From contig JAIXSM010000027.1 in NCBI GenBank assembly GCA_027484655.1, forward strand, positions 248,001 to 312,000: a DNA stretch of 64,000 nucleotides. The letters run 5' to 3'. How positions within the stretch are numbered: the first letter of the stretch is position 1; the number at the start of each line of letters is the position of its first letter. This document shows positions 36,400 through 44,522 of this stretch, piece by piece. This DNA is from Hyphomicrobiales bacterium. Lineage in GTDB: Bacteria > Pseudomonadota > Alphaproteobacteria > Rhizobiales > Beijerinckiaceae. Position numbers and translations under genes: made by a program. The notes below the pieces were generated by a model. It was not told the origin of the DNA and searched no databases. It was given only the letters and a program-made list of their open reading frames with translations.

Positions 36400-37431
36400 A
36401 TGAAAAAAAGTGACGACTTTTTTCAGAATATTCTCCGCTTGACTAATGGCAAGTCACAACCGAACCTTCATCCCTTAATGATGCGGGTGCGTCAATTGGA
36501 TGCCCTGGCCATGAGTGTCAAGTACTTTGGCTACGAACTTGCGCGTACTTTATCGGATAATCTTCCAAAAACGCCAGCGCAGCCCCCAACATTTATCGGT
36601 TTGTGCTCTAAGCCGTCAACTCAGAACGATCTTGCGAGTGCGTGGGTGGCGACGTGGTGTGAAGCATTGCACGTCCCTGTTGTGTTTCACAGGAAACTCT
36701 GGGAGTACTGCTATGTGCTTCAGGCGCTTTTCGATCACGGAGCGCTCAGGAGCGGGGCTCGAGGTTTGGGGTTTGGCTGTGGGCACGAGCCGCTTCCAAG
36801 CTATTTCGCATCTCTTGGCATCGACGTACTCGTGACAGATCTCGATCCAGGGGAGGCGTCCGCTCGTGGTTGGCTGTCTTCAGCTCAGCACGCAACTGAT
36901 CTTGGCATCGCCCACAAGCCGCATCTGGTGGCGCGTGATGAATTCGATAAAAGATGTAGTCTTCGATATGTCGACATGAACAATATTCCAGATGACTTGG
37001 TTGGTTTTGACTTTTGCTGGTCTATTTGCTCTCTAGAGCACTTGGGATCAATCAGTCGAGGTATCTCTTTCATTGAGAATGCGATGAAAACAATAAAGGA
37101 AGGGGGCGTCGCGGTTCATACAACAGAATTTAATTTCATGAATGATGAGGAGACAATTGATAATTGGCCCACCGTTCTGTTTCAGAGGGAGCATTTCTTG
37201 GAAATAGAGCGCCGGCTTCGTGATCTGGGTTATGATGTCGCGCCGCTGGATTTCAATGTAGGTTCGAAGCCGCTTGACCGCTTTATCGACACGCCGCCAT
37301 GGCTCCATGATCAGAGTGACTATATACGAAGTCAGTGGGGTACAGATTCTATGCATATCAAGTTGAGCATAGATGGGTTCGCTTGCACGTGCTTCGGGTT
37401 GATCATCAAAAAGAGCCATCCAGCCGCATAA
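36400..37431 (+). CDS. Class I SAM-dependent methyltransferase-like protein
   Basis: A 343-residue protein with a Rossmann-type SAM domain (about 105-280). LGFGCGHEPLPSYFASLG stands at the SAM loop, VLVTDLDP is the acidic end of strand 2, and FDFCWSICSLEHLGS is the motif-4 region. The substrate is likely a sugar or nucleotide sugar, judged from its position directly after the kps exporter. Its DNA is less GC-rich than the kps genes and it ends against a gene on the opposite strand, overlapping it by 26 bases. Confidence 0.75.
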   Translation: MKKSDDFFQNILRLTNGKSQPNLHPLMMRVRQLDALAMSVKYFGYELARTLSDNLPKTPAQPPTFIGLCSKPSTQNDLASAWVATWCEALHVPVVFHRKLWEYCYVLQALFDHGALRSGARGLGFGCGHEPLPSYFASLGIDVLVTDLDPGEASARGWLSSAQHATDLGIAHKPHLVARDEFDKRCSLRYVDMNNIPDDLVGFDFCWSICSLEHLGSISRGISFIENAMKTIKEGGVAVHTTEFNFMNDEETIDNWPTVLFQREHFLEIERRLRDLGYDVAPLDFNVGSKPLDRFIDTPPWLHDQSDYIRSQWGTDSMHIKLSIDGFACTCFGLIIKKSHPAA

Positions 37432-38455
37432 GTCTGGCAGAGGTCAACGATAGGGAACCCTCGATATTGCCTTCAGCGGTTATCAGCCTGAGTTGATAAG
37501 GAATGCGAGGGTCTATGACGTCGAACGTCGCATGCAGGGTCATGATACCACTGACCGGAAGTGCAAAGATATTACTTACAATAACGTGCGATTGATATAT
37601 TTCAAATATTACCTTCGTGCCTGCGGTGCAGTTTTCTACCATCAATTCGGCCTTGAGAGACCATTGACCTACCGGGACGTGCAGGTAAGGGCCGTACACA
37701 ATGCATCGCGACGGCCCGAGCAAGTTTACGCTGCCCCGGAACTGAGCCTTTGTGCCCTCCGCGCCAAGAAACATTTCGATGGGCCAGTTGATGTGTTGAA
37801 TTTCGTTTCCCGCTGCCATGCGTCCCAAATGGTCGAACAGGCTTTCAATGTGCGGGGGAAATTCTTGGTGTTGGGATGGTGTCTGAGGATTTTCTTTTGC
37901 GAAAATATCGTCGCACAGGACCTGTATGCTTTGCGAGAGGCCTTCCGGCGCTGTCGCTCCCAGTTGGGCTGCGACGTTAGCGCAATCCGTATCCGTTAGA
38001 TTGAGGTTGAAGTGGTCGGAAGCGGACTTAAGGAAGCTGTCTAAAGTAGTGCAGTGGTGTTTTTGGATGACGAGCGACTGCTTGGATCCGATAAGGCATG
38101 AAAGGATCGTCTGCGACTGTTCGGTGAGGCGATACGCCCAGTCGCGAGCCATACCTCGTTCACAAATGATGTCCGAAGTCACATCTGCTGGGTCATCTAC
38201 GACCAAGAGGATAGGCGCTTTTGTCTTTAGGCAGGTCTCTACGATTGGTCGTTCGGGGCAGTCTGAGTAAAAAAAGAGTACATCGTTTTTGGCGTTGCTC
38301 CACGCATGTTGTAGTTGACTGACCTCGACCACCCCAACATCGTCAAAGACGCCTTTAGAGACACTGAGCGCCTTCTTTAGCGTTGAGACACAAAAGCGCG
38401 TGAAACGTGATGGGGGGCCGAAGGCGGTTATCAATTTATGTGATCGCTGCGCCAT
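37406..38455 (-). CDS. Unrecognised protein of the polysaccharide locus (possibly sulfotransferase-like)
   Basis: A 349-residue protein I do not recognise. The N-terminal part (1-190) has LITAFGPPSRFTRF and a core ILLVVDDPADVTSDIICERG, which faintly recalls the RDPRDV region of sulfotransferases, but no clear PAPS-binding loop is visible. The C-terminal 110 residues (from about IEMFLGAEG) look like a beta-sandwich, similar in type to the end of the 28583 product. ATG 38453-38455 is chosen because the longer frame would overlap the GT4 gene; the spacing is then ten bases. AT-richer than average. Role probably in polymer decoration; weakly supported. Confidence 0.6.
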   Translation of the reverse strand: MAQRSHKLITAFGPPSRFTRFCVSTLKKALSVSKGVFDDVGVVEVSQLQHAWSNAKNDVLFFYSDCPERPIVETCLKTKAPILLVVDDPADVTSDIICERGMARDWAYRLTEQSQTILSCLIGSKQSLVIQKHHCTTLDSFLKSASDHFNLNLTDTDCANVAAQLGATAPEGLSQSIQVLCDDIFAKENPQTPSQHQEFPPHIESLFDHLGRMAAGNEIQHINWPIEMFLGAEGTKAQFRGSVNLLGPSRCIVYGPYLHVPVGQWSLKAELMVENCTAGTKVIFEIYQSHVIVSNIFALPVSGIMTLHATFDVIDPRIPYQLRLITAEGNIEGSLSLTSARLMRLDGSF

Positions 38456-38465
38456 CTCTATAGGA

Positions 38466-39803
38466 TCATCCCCTCTGGCTCTTGGCTGGTGCGCGCTCCA
38501 ATAGCTGGTGCAGGTTATGAAGCGCGTTTGCGTGGCGTGGCGACGAGAAAAGCTCCCCTCTCCGCAGGCCCAGCGCAGCTCGGGCGAGGATGTCTGGGCT
38601 CGAAGTTGACATTGCCCGCAACGCCTCTGCGATATCTCGCACATCATAGGGGTCTATCAGCAGCGCGGCGTCACCGGCGATTTCTGCGGTCGCCCCTTCG
38701 CGCGATGTCACAACTGGCGTGCCGAGGATCATGCTTTCGAGAACCGGCAGCCCGAAGCCTTCATAAAGAGACGGGAACACAGTTGCGCGGGCGCCGCGAA
38801 TGGCGCTGACCAGGAGGGAGAACGGCGCGTAGTCGAAATGGCGGATGCGGCCCGCTGGTCCGCCGGCGGAAATGGATGATCTGCGGGTCGATTCAAGCAG
38901 GCGCAATTCTTGTTCCCATTGCCACGCCAGCGGTCCGATCAGGACGAGGGGAATGTCGACGCCGCTTGTCAGATAGGCTTCGATCAGCCGGCCAACGTTC
39001 TTTTTCGGCTCGATGGCGCCGTAAAACAGCAGGTACCCCTTGTAGGTCACTCCAAGCGCGCCCTCGATCTCTGACGCCACCTGCTCCTCGGGTTTGTCCA
39101 GCAAATTGCGGGGAATGGCGACAGACTGATAGGTGTTCGTGACCTTGTCCTCAGGGCAGTCGAGCAGTCGGATGATATCCCGTCGCGACGTCTCGGAGAC
39201 GGTCACGATATGGTCGGCGGTTTGAACGATCTTGCGCAGAAGCCGCAGGTAGTAGGATTTGTCGTCGAGGGTGGTGTAGGGCAGGCGCAACGGCACAAGG
39301 TCGTGGATGGTGTAGATGTTGCGCGCCCCGGGTATGCGGACGGGGAGTGGATAGGTCCAATGGGCGATGTCCGCAGGGCCTTTGTGCCGAACGTTTGTGA
39401 ACGTCCCCGTGAGCCAGAAGTGCGCCGCAGCTCTGTTGAAAAGATTCGTTGCGTTCCAGATCGCGTCGGCTTTTGGGGCGTGCCCCTCCTGGCCTCGCAG
39501 GATCACGTCTCCCGTCAACGGCACCTGGAAAGAGTTGAGGCCAAACGGCGTCGGGAGGCTGGCTGCGAGGGAACTGCGAAGCGACGCGAACCGCCCTGCT
39601 GGCGGGCGAGCGTCCGAAAACCGGATGTCGGTCACAAGCGGAGACGCCGCCTGGCGGAAGGGCTTGCCGTACAGCAAGTCGACCCGGCTTCCCATTTCGC
39701 GGCAGACGAAACTGAGATTGCGCCCGTAAGTCGCGACGCCGGTCCCCTTTTCGAGAGCGAGGTTGAATCCGTCGATGACTATGGTCGGCTGCTGCTGGCT
39801 CAT
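38466..39803 (-). CDS. Glycosyltransferase family 4 (GT-B fold)
   Basis: A 445-residue sugar transferase. It begins IVIDGFNLALEKGTGVATYGRNL and shares IHDLVPLRLPYTT with the other two GT4 proteins of this locus. YGAIEPKKNVGRLIEAY and the EX7E motif SLYEGFGLPVLESM are the nucleotide-sugar site. GGAAGA precedes ATG 39803; an in-frame ATG at 39824 is an alternative. It is transcribed with the 37406 gene, ten bases apart, and diverges from the CDP-alcohol phosphatidyltransferase. Confidence 0.9.
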   Translation of the reverse strand: MSQQQPTIVIDGFNLALEKGTGVATYGRNLSFVCREMGSRVDLLYGKPFRQAASPLVTDIRFSDARPPAGRFASLRSSLAASLPTPFGLNSFQVPLTGDVILRGQEGHAPKADAIWNATNLFNRAAAHFWLTGTFTNVRHKGPADIAHWTYPLPVRIPGARNIYTIHDLVPLRLPYTTLDDKSYYLRLLRKIVQTADHIVTVSETSRRDIIRLLDCPEDKVTNTYQSVAIPRNLLDKPEEQVASEIEGALGVTYKGYLLFYGAIEPKKNVGRLIEAYLTSGVDIPLVLIGPLAWQWEQELRLLESTRRSSISAGGPAGRIRHFDYAPFSLLVSAIRGARATVFPSLYEGFGLPVLESMILGTPVVTSREGATAEIAGDAALLIDPYDVRDIAEALRAMSTSSPDILARAALGLRRGELFSSPRHANALHNLHQLLERAPAKSQRG

Positions 39804-39990
39804 TCGCGATCTTCCAGACAACATCCTCAAGACGCGCTGGCTTGATCTGCACGATTGAAAAGTGAAGGTCAAGATGGAAATGGCTTGCGTCGCAGGGGCC
39901 GCTGCGTTTAACTCGAGCTGGGCAATAAATGCAATTGGGCTGCATTGCCAGACGTAAGCAGGCGTTTCGCAGAAGCCCAAGGAGGAGCGC

Positions 39991-40692
39991 GTGCCGGGTG
40001 ATCAGGATCTGACCCGCGTCATCGATAGCCCGCTGGCGTGGGCCGAGCGGAGGCTCATCGGGGTTCTGGTCAGGCGGCTCCCCGCGGCTGTTACGCCGGA
40101 TGTTCTCACGGCGGCTGGCGTTCTTGGCGCCCTCGTTACGTTTGTCGGCTACGCCGCTTGCGCGTACGCCGACGCCTTCATCTGGATTGCTTCGCTCGGC
40201 CTGGTTTTGCACTGGTTTGGCGATTCCCTGGACGGGAGCCTCGCGCGCCATCGTCGGATCGAGCGACCGCGATACGGTTTTTATCTCGACCAGAATATTG
40301 ATGTTCTGGGAAACCTGCTGATCGCGGGCGGGCTCGCCGCGTCGCCGTATATCCGCTGGGAGTCGGCCGCCGTGTGCCTGATCGGCTATCATATGCTGAG
40401 CATTTACGCGTTGGTGCGCGCCGTGGTGGAGCGTGAGTTTCATCTCACTGTGTTGAATTCCGGCCCAACCGAGGTGCGGCTGCTGATTATTCTGATGAAT
40501 GTTTTCATCGCTGTGTTTGGCGCGCCCCAGTGGGAGGTGGCGGGGCTCATATTCACCTGGGCGGACGTCCTCGTCTCCGCGTTCGGGATCGGCATGGTGG
40601 TGACATTCGTGTTGTTGCTTGTCCGTCACGCGCCGCGTCTGCGCGCCGCCGATGACGCAGAGCGCGCGCACAGGAACTTGCGGCGGCTTTAA
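39991..40692 (+). CDS. CDP-alcohol phosphatidyltransferase family protein
   Basis: A 233-residue membrane enzyme that transfers a phospho-alcohol from a CDP-linked donor or a phosphatidyl group to an alcohol. The family motif is complete: DSLDGSLAR, then nine residues, then GFYLDQNID, keeping all four metal-binding aspartates. Five to six helices are visible. The start is GTG 39991 behind a perfect AAGGAGGAG. Its stop overlaps the convergent SDR by four bases. Placed between a GT4 and a ketosphinganine-reductase-like SDR, it may add a phosphate-linked head group to the special lipid; this is inference. Confidence 0.88.
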   Translation: MPGDQDLTRVIDSPLAWAERRLIGVLVRRLPAAVTPDVLTAAGVLGALVTFVGYAACAYADAFIWIASLGLVLHWFGDSLDGSLARHRRIERPRYGFYLDQNIDVLGNLLIAGGLAASPYIRWESAAVCLIGYHMLSIYALVRAVVEREFHLTVLNSGPTEVRLLIILMNVFIAVFGAPQWEVAGLIFTWADVLVSAFGIGMVVTFVLLLVRHAPRLRAADDAERAHRNLRRL

Positions 40693-41501
40693 CTCGATGT
40701 ATGGCGCTTTAGGAAACGCAGCTGGCGCCACCTGAAAAGGGGCGCGCAAAGGCTGCCCAGAAGTATGAACGCCTTCAGGCGCCGGGTGGGCGCGAGGATG
40801 AACATGCCCCGGGCTGCATCCGCGATCATGCGGATCCCGACGTCGTCAGGGTCGGCTACTGGCGCGCCAGCAGCTATCTGCGCCGTGATAGCTGGCCTGC
40901 GGGCGCGTTCTCTGTCCAACTGCGGCGTCTGCGTGTCCGGAGGAAATGCGACGCTGCAAACAACACCCCGCGGCTCCAGTTCGACCCTCAGGGCTTCGCC
41001 AAGCCCGCGCACGGCGAATTTGCTGGCCCCGTACGCCGAGTACCCGGCAATCCCGACGACGGCGGCGGCCGATGAGATAAGGACGATGTGGCCGTAACCC
41101 TGCGCAACCATGTGTCGCGCCACAGGCGCCGTCAGGTTCAACGTGCCGAAATAGTTCAGCTCCATCTGGCGCCTGTGCGCCTCGATCCCGAGTTCGTCGA
41201 ACAGGCCCGGCTCGACGTCTCCAGCGCTGGTGACGAGCCACTCGATACGCGCTTGTCGTTTGTCCAACGCGTTGACGATGGCGGCGCACGCCCCGGCGTC
41301 GGTCACATCTGCGACAAAGGCGAGGGCTTCCGGCGCGCCTGCGCTTTCCACGGCGATACGTGCGGCCTCGAGGCGCTGCGCATCGCGGGCGATAAGGACA
41401 ACGCGCTGACCTCGGCGCCCCAATTCTTTCGCGCACGCAAGGCCGATGCCGCTGGAGGCGCCAGAAACGATCGCGTACCCGCGGGAAAGATCTGAAGGCA
41501 T
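40689..41501 (-). CDS. Short-chain dehydrogenase/reductase, 3-ketosphinganine-reductase-like (RkpH-like)
   Basis: A 270-residue classical SDR. The NAD(P) loop is SGASSGIG, NYFG is the structural motif, and the active site is S in LISSAAAV with Y-x3-K in YGASKFA. The segment FPPDTQTPQLDRE closely resembles the PPDTDTP region of 3-ketodihydrosphingosine reductases. The last 35 residues carry a hydrophobic stretch that may anchor it. With a polyketide synthase and oxoamine synthase in the same locus, reduction of a long-chain amino ketone to an amino alcohol is the natural prediction; an RkpH role in capsule lipid is the closest precedent I know. Confidence 0.85.
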   Translation of the reverse strand: MPSDLSRGYAIVSGASSGIGLACAKELGRRGQRVVLIARDAQRLEAARIAVESAGAPEALAFVADVTDAGACAAIVNALDKRQARIEWLVTSAGDVEPGLFDELGIEAHRRQMELNYFGTLNLTAPVARHMVAQGYGHIVLISSAAAVVGIAGYSAYGASKFAVRGLGEALRVELEPRGVVCSVAFPPDTQTPQLDRERARRPAITAQIAAGAPVADPDDVGIRMIADAARGMFILAPTRRLKAFILLGSLCAPLFRWRQLRFLKRHTSS

Positions 41502-41805
41502 GGACAGAAATCCGTGCGGCGCCGCGTTGCGGCCGCCTGAGAGCTTCAGGACGCACGCCTGTCGGGAGCCAGCCTGCGCAGCATGGCGGCGACGTCGAAA
41601 TCTAGCTCAACAGATTCGCCCGCGCAAACGCCCGCTCGCCTCCATGCTCGCAAGGCCCCGACCACCAACTCGGCTTGTCGCTGGGAACTGTTGCGAATCT
41701 GGGAATTTACGGAGGCATAAAGCTGAGCTATACCCATCCCAAGAACTAGACCCGGAACGCTCCGGGGTGTGGCCTCGCGTCCCGGGAGGACGTCCGAAAG
41801 CTCAA
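41502..41805. other. Divergent control region between the SDR and the histidine kinase, with a possible small ORF
   Basis: About 304 bases. On the minus strand, 41546-41812 could encode 89 residues beginning MAFELSDVLPG and ending MLRRLAPDRRAS. It has no recognisable domain and no clear ribosome site, and its start overlaps the kinase start. Third-position GC is moderate. I give it low weight. The rest holds the two divergent promoters, not precisely located. Confidence 0.3.
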
Positions 41806-43323
41806 ATGCCATTTGATCAGCACCCGGCCACGACGACCCTGATGTTCGTCTCACTGATCCTCATGTGCGGGATTCCTCTGGCGTCCTGGCTCACACTTGA
41901 GAAAGCTGAAAACCCGACCGCTGCGAAGCACTGGTTCGGCGGGCTGGCGCTGAACGCCTGCGCCTCGTTCTTGCTCATCCTGTCCACTGGCGTCATGCCC
42001 GCTCTAATGCAGGCGGTTGCGCACGCGATGACGGGCGGCGGAACACTGATGATTGGCGACGCCCTCAGGCGCTCCAATCATCTGACCCCGGTTTCCAAAC
42101 CGCTGCTGTTCGGCTTTCCGGCGGTGTTGGGTGCGAGCACGCTTGTCTCCGTCGGCCTTGTGGGAGTCGACTTTGAGACGTTGAGAGCCACATACCTTCT
42201 TCTCCTGTCGGCTCTTTTCGTCTGGCTGGTCTTCGAGACGATTCGGCTGCATCAGCGTTATGGTTATCGCTCTGTCCTTCTCATCGGAAGCATGTTGGCG
42301 GTCGTCAGCCTCGCAACTGCATCGCGGTCGTTTGCGTACTTCGCCTTCGGTCTCTCGCCTCTTCTTCCCTCATTCAGTCTCACGGCGACGGCGGGATGGG
42401 TCACGAACCTCTCGGGCGTTGTGCTTTGCAGTTTCGGCTACTGGAGCTTCGTTCTCGAACGTTTTCATGAAACCGATCTCGACGCCCGCCAGAAGATTGC
42501 TGAAGCCAAGGCTCGCGCCGAGCAGGCCGAAGCGGACAGGGAAGCGCTGAGCAGGCTCATCGAAGAGCGCGACGAGATGATACTTCTGAACTCACGCATG
42601 ACTGGCCTGAGCGGCGCATCTGTCTTTGGCGCGGGCGTGATTCACGAAGTCAACCAGTACCTGGAGGCGCTCACGGCCCGTCTTGGGGCGGCCGATCTCC
42701 TCGCGCTGGATCAGAACCCGACCTTGCGGGTTCAGCTTTCAGAGGCGCTGGAGCTGACTGAGACGGTGAGCGCGAGCATTCGGCCTTTGCGCGATCTTCT
42801 CGTGGCTGGGAAGCCGAAGGTCGAACCGGTTGAGGTTGCGGGCGAGGTAGCCGGGCTTCAAGGCGTTATTGACAGTGAGTGCGTTCGCAACGGCATTGTC
42901 CTGGAGGTGACGGTCGATCCGACAGCGCGTCATGTGACGTGCGCGTGCGACCGTGTGTTGCTCCGCAGGATCATCATCAATCTCGCCACGAACGCCATTC
43001 AGGAACTGGCGCGCAAGGACCGCGGCGCCCGGGCAGAGCAGGGTCGAATCCGCATTGATATCGACGTCAGCCCGGCGAACGGGCAGGAGGCTCTGCGGAT
43101 CGTCTTCTCGGATAATGGCTCTGGATTTCCGCCCGATATGCTTCATCAGCCGCTGACGCTGCTCAAGACCAACAGGCACGATGGCATCGGCCTTGGCCTC
43201 GTGCTGAGCGATATGGTTCTGCGCTCGTGGGATGGGGCGCTGTCGCTCGAGAACGAGAATGGCGCTAGAGTGAGCATGTTCATTCCTTTGGCGGGCGCTC
43301 CTGCCGCCGCTCACCGCGATTGA
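41806..43323 (+). CDS. Membrane-bound sensor histidine kinase
   Basis: A 505-residue kinase. Residues about 8-215 contain six to seven membrane helices and probably act as the sensor. A coiled coil (about 225-265) leads to the dimerisation domain, with the phospho-accepting H280 in VIHEVNQYLEA. The ATPase domain has INLATNAIQEL (N box), FSDNGSGFPPDM (G1) and GIGLGLVLSDMV (G2). The frame is open upstream, but ATG 41806 is the first start that gives a membrane segment directly. The partner regulator follows nine bases later. Location within the polysaccharide locus suggests control of capsule production. Confidence 0.88.
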   Translation: MPFDQHPATTTLMFVSLILMCGIPLASWLTLEKAENPTAAKHWFGGLALNACASFLLILSTGVMPALMQAVAHAMTGGGTLMIGDALRRSNHLTPVSKPLLFGFPAVLGASTLVSVGLVGVDFETLRATYLLLLSALFVWLVFETIRLHQRYGYRSVLLIGSMLAVVSLATASRSFAYFAFGLSPLLPSFSLTATAGWVTNLSGVVLCSFGYWSFVLERFHETDLDARQKIAEAKARAEQAEADREALSRLIEERDEMILLNSRMTGLSGASVFGAGVIHEVNQYLEALTARLGAADLLALDQNPTLRVQLSEALELTETVSASIRPLRDLLVAGKPKVEPVEVAGEVAGLQGVIDSECVRNGIVLEVTVDPTARHVTCACDRVLLRRIIINLATNAIQELARKDRGARAEQGRIRIDIDVSPANGQEALRIVFSDNGSGFPPDMLHQPLTLLKTNRHDGIGLGLVLSDMVLRSWDGALSLENENGARVSMFIPLAGAPAAAHRD

Positions 43324-43332
43324 GAGTTATGA

Positions 43333-43962
43333 ATGGTGACGAGGGGTAACATTCACGTGATCGACGACCACCCGCAGGTCAGATCAGCCATCTCGGCTTT
43401 GCTGGCTGCCGCCGGGTACAGTGTGAACCAGTTTCCGAGCGCTGAGCGTTTTCTTCTGGATGCGCAAGTTGTCTCGCCGGCGGTCATCCTGACGGACATG
43501 CGTATGCCCAGCATGTCCGGGCTCGAACTTCTGAAGCGCATCACAACCCGTCCCGAGTGCCCGCCGATCATCGTGATGAGCGGCGAAAGCGCACCGCAGG
43601 AGATCATCGAATCTTTCAAGGTGGGCGCGCTGGATTTCCTGTTGAAGCCTGTGCCTAACAGGCAGCTTCTGGCGGCGATCGACAAGGGTCTTGCGCTGGA
43701 CGCCGCCAACTCCAAACGACGCGACGATGAACAACGCATCCGAAGCGCGTTGGCGTCTCTCACAGTGCGGGAACGCGAGGTCTCGTCCCTGATTCGCCAG
43801 GGTTTCAGCAACAAGGCGATAGCCTCCGCCCTTCGGGTCCGCGCTGACACGGTGAAAAAATACCGGGCGCAGATCTATGCGAAGTTTGGGGTCGGAGATC
43901 TTGCGCAGTTTCTCTTGCTCGCCAGCGCCTGCCCGGGGCCGTGGGAGAACCCATCCGCCTGA
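43333..43962 (+). CDS. FixJ/StyR-type response regulator with LuxR helix-turn-helix
   Basis: A 209-residue two-component regulator. The receiver (about 5-120) has the acidic pocket D11/D12, phospho-acceptor D55 in LTDMRMPSMSG, and K107 in LLKPVP. The LuxR-type DNA-binding domain (about 140-200) reads LTVREREVSSLIRQGFSNKAIASAL and RADTVKKYRAQIYAKFG. It is co-transcribed with the kinase. Candidate targets include the palindromes at 44347-44382 before the epimerase gene; that link is speculative. Confidence 0.92.
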   Translation: MVTRGNIHVIDDHPQVRSAISALLAAAGYSVNQFPSAERFLLDAQVVSPAVILTDMRMPSMSGLELLKRITTRPECPPIIVMSGESAPQEIIESFKVGALDFLLKPVPNRQLLAAIDKGLALDAANSKRRDDEQRIRSALASLTVREREVSSLIRQGFSNKAIASALRVRADTVKKYRAQIYAKFGVGDLAQFLLLASACPGPWENPSA

Positions 43963-44522
43963 ACCAGCCACGCTCTACTGAGAGCGCCCGCTGGAGCCCT
44001 GGTCAGCCTGCCTCGATCAGCCAGATCGCTCTAGGCTTCTGGGTTGTCTCGAACTTTGGACCGATCCTCGCTTCGCCTCGGTCGGATTGCGCCTTAAAGC
44101 CGAACGGGCCTCTCGCGCGAAGCAAACGGCCCGTCGCGCTGTGGCGACGGGCCGTCCGGTTGCATCCGTTTCCGTCCTCGACGATCACTGTGGCCCCCAT
44201 GTCGCAGGTGACGCCGGGTCCGCAGGCAGAAAACAGATACGCCATCAACCGCCGATGCTGATCCTCAACTTATTGCCCAGCTCGCATCTTCTTCACTATC
44301 CAATTTGCGCAAACTGTTGCTTATGGCGCTGAAAGAGCGCAATTTGCCCCACTGGGGCGGTTCGGACATCCCCCAATTGGGGCGCTATCCGGAGCTACTT
44401 TTCCGGGCGGCTTGCTTCTCGATTGTGCAACCGGCCGCCGCCAGCGATTCGCAGCGGCTCCCCATTATCTTTTTGGAGGCGCGCCTGTGTCATTGTGCAA
44501 ATGATCTCAAATCGAGGTTCAT
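43963..44522. other. Gene-free stretch with hairpin and palindromes
   Basis: About 560 bases without a convincing gene. A perfect 12-base-pair hairpin at 44126-44155 has arms ACGGCCCGTCGC and GCGACGGGCCGT around a six-base loop. It lacks a T tract on the plus strand. Two related palindromes, CCCCACTGGGG (44347-44357) and CCCCAATTGGGG (44371-44382), lie upstream of the epimerase. ATTGTGCAA occurs twice (44422-44430, 44492-44500). A minus-strand frame at 44003-44248 runs through the hairpin and is not accepted as a gene. Confidence 0.6.
44347..44382. promoter_or_regulatory. Paired CCCCA-TGGGG palindromes upstream of the epimerase gene
   Basis: CCCCA-C-TGGGG (44347-44357) and CCCCA-AT-TGGGG (44371-44382) are both perfect palindromes with centres about 24 bases apart, a bit over two helical turns. 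Two matching sites on one face of the DNA are typical for a dimeric regulator. The regulator is unknown; the FixJ-like protein encoded just upstream is one candidate. Confidence 0.45.

Noticed and set aside
44003-44248. Minus-strand open frame of about 80 residues
   Set aside because: It runs through a perfect 12-base-pair hairpin, has no ribosome site and no recognisable motif.
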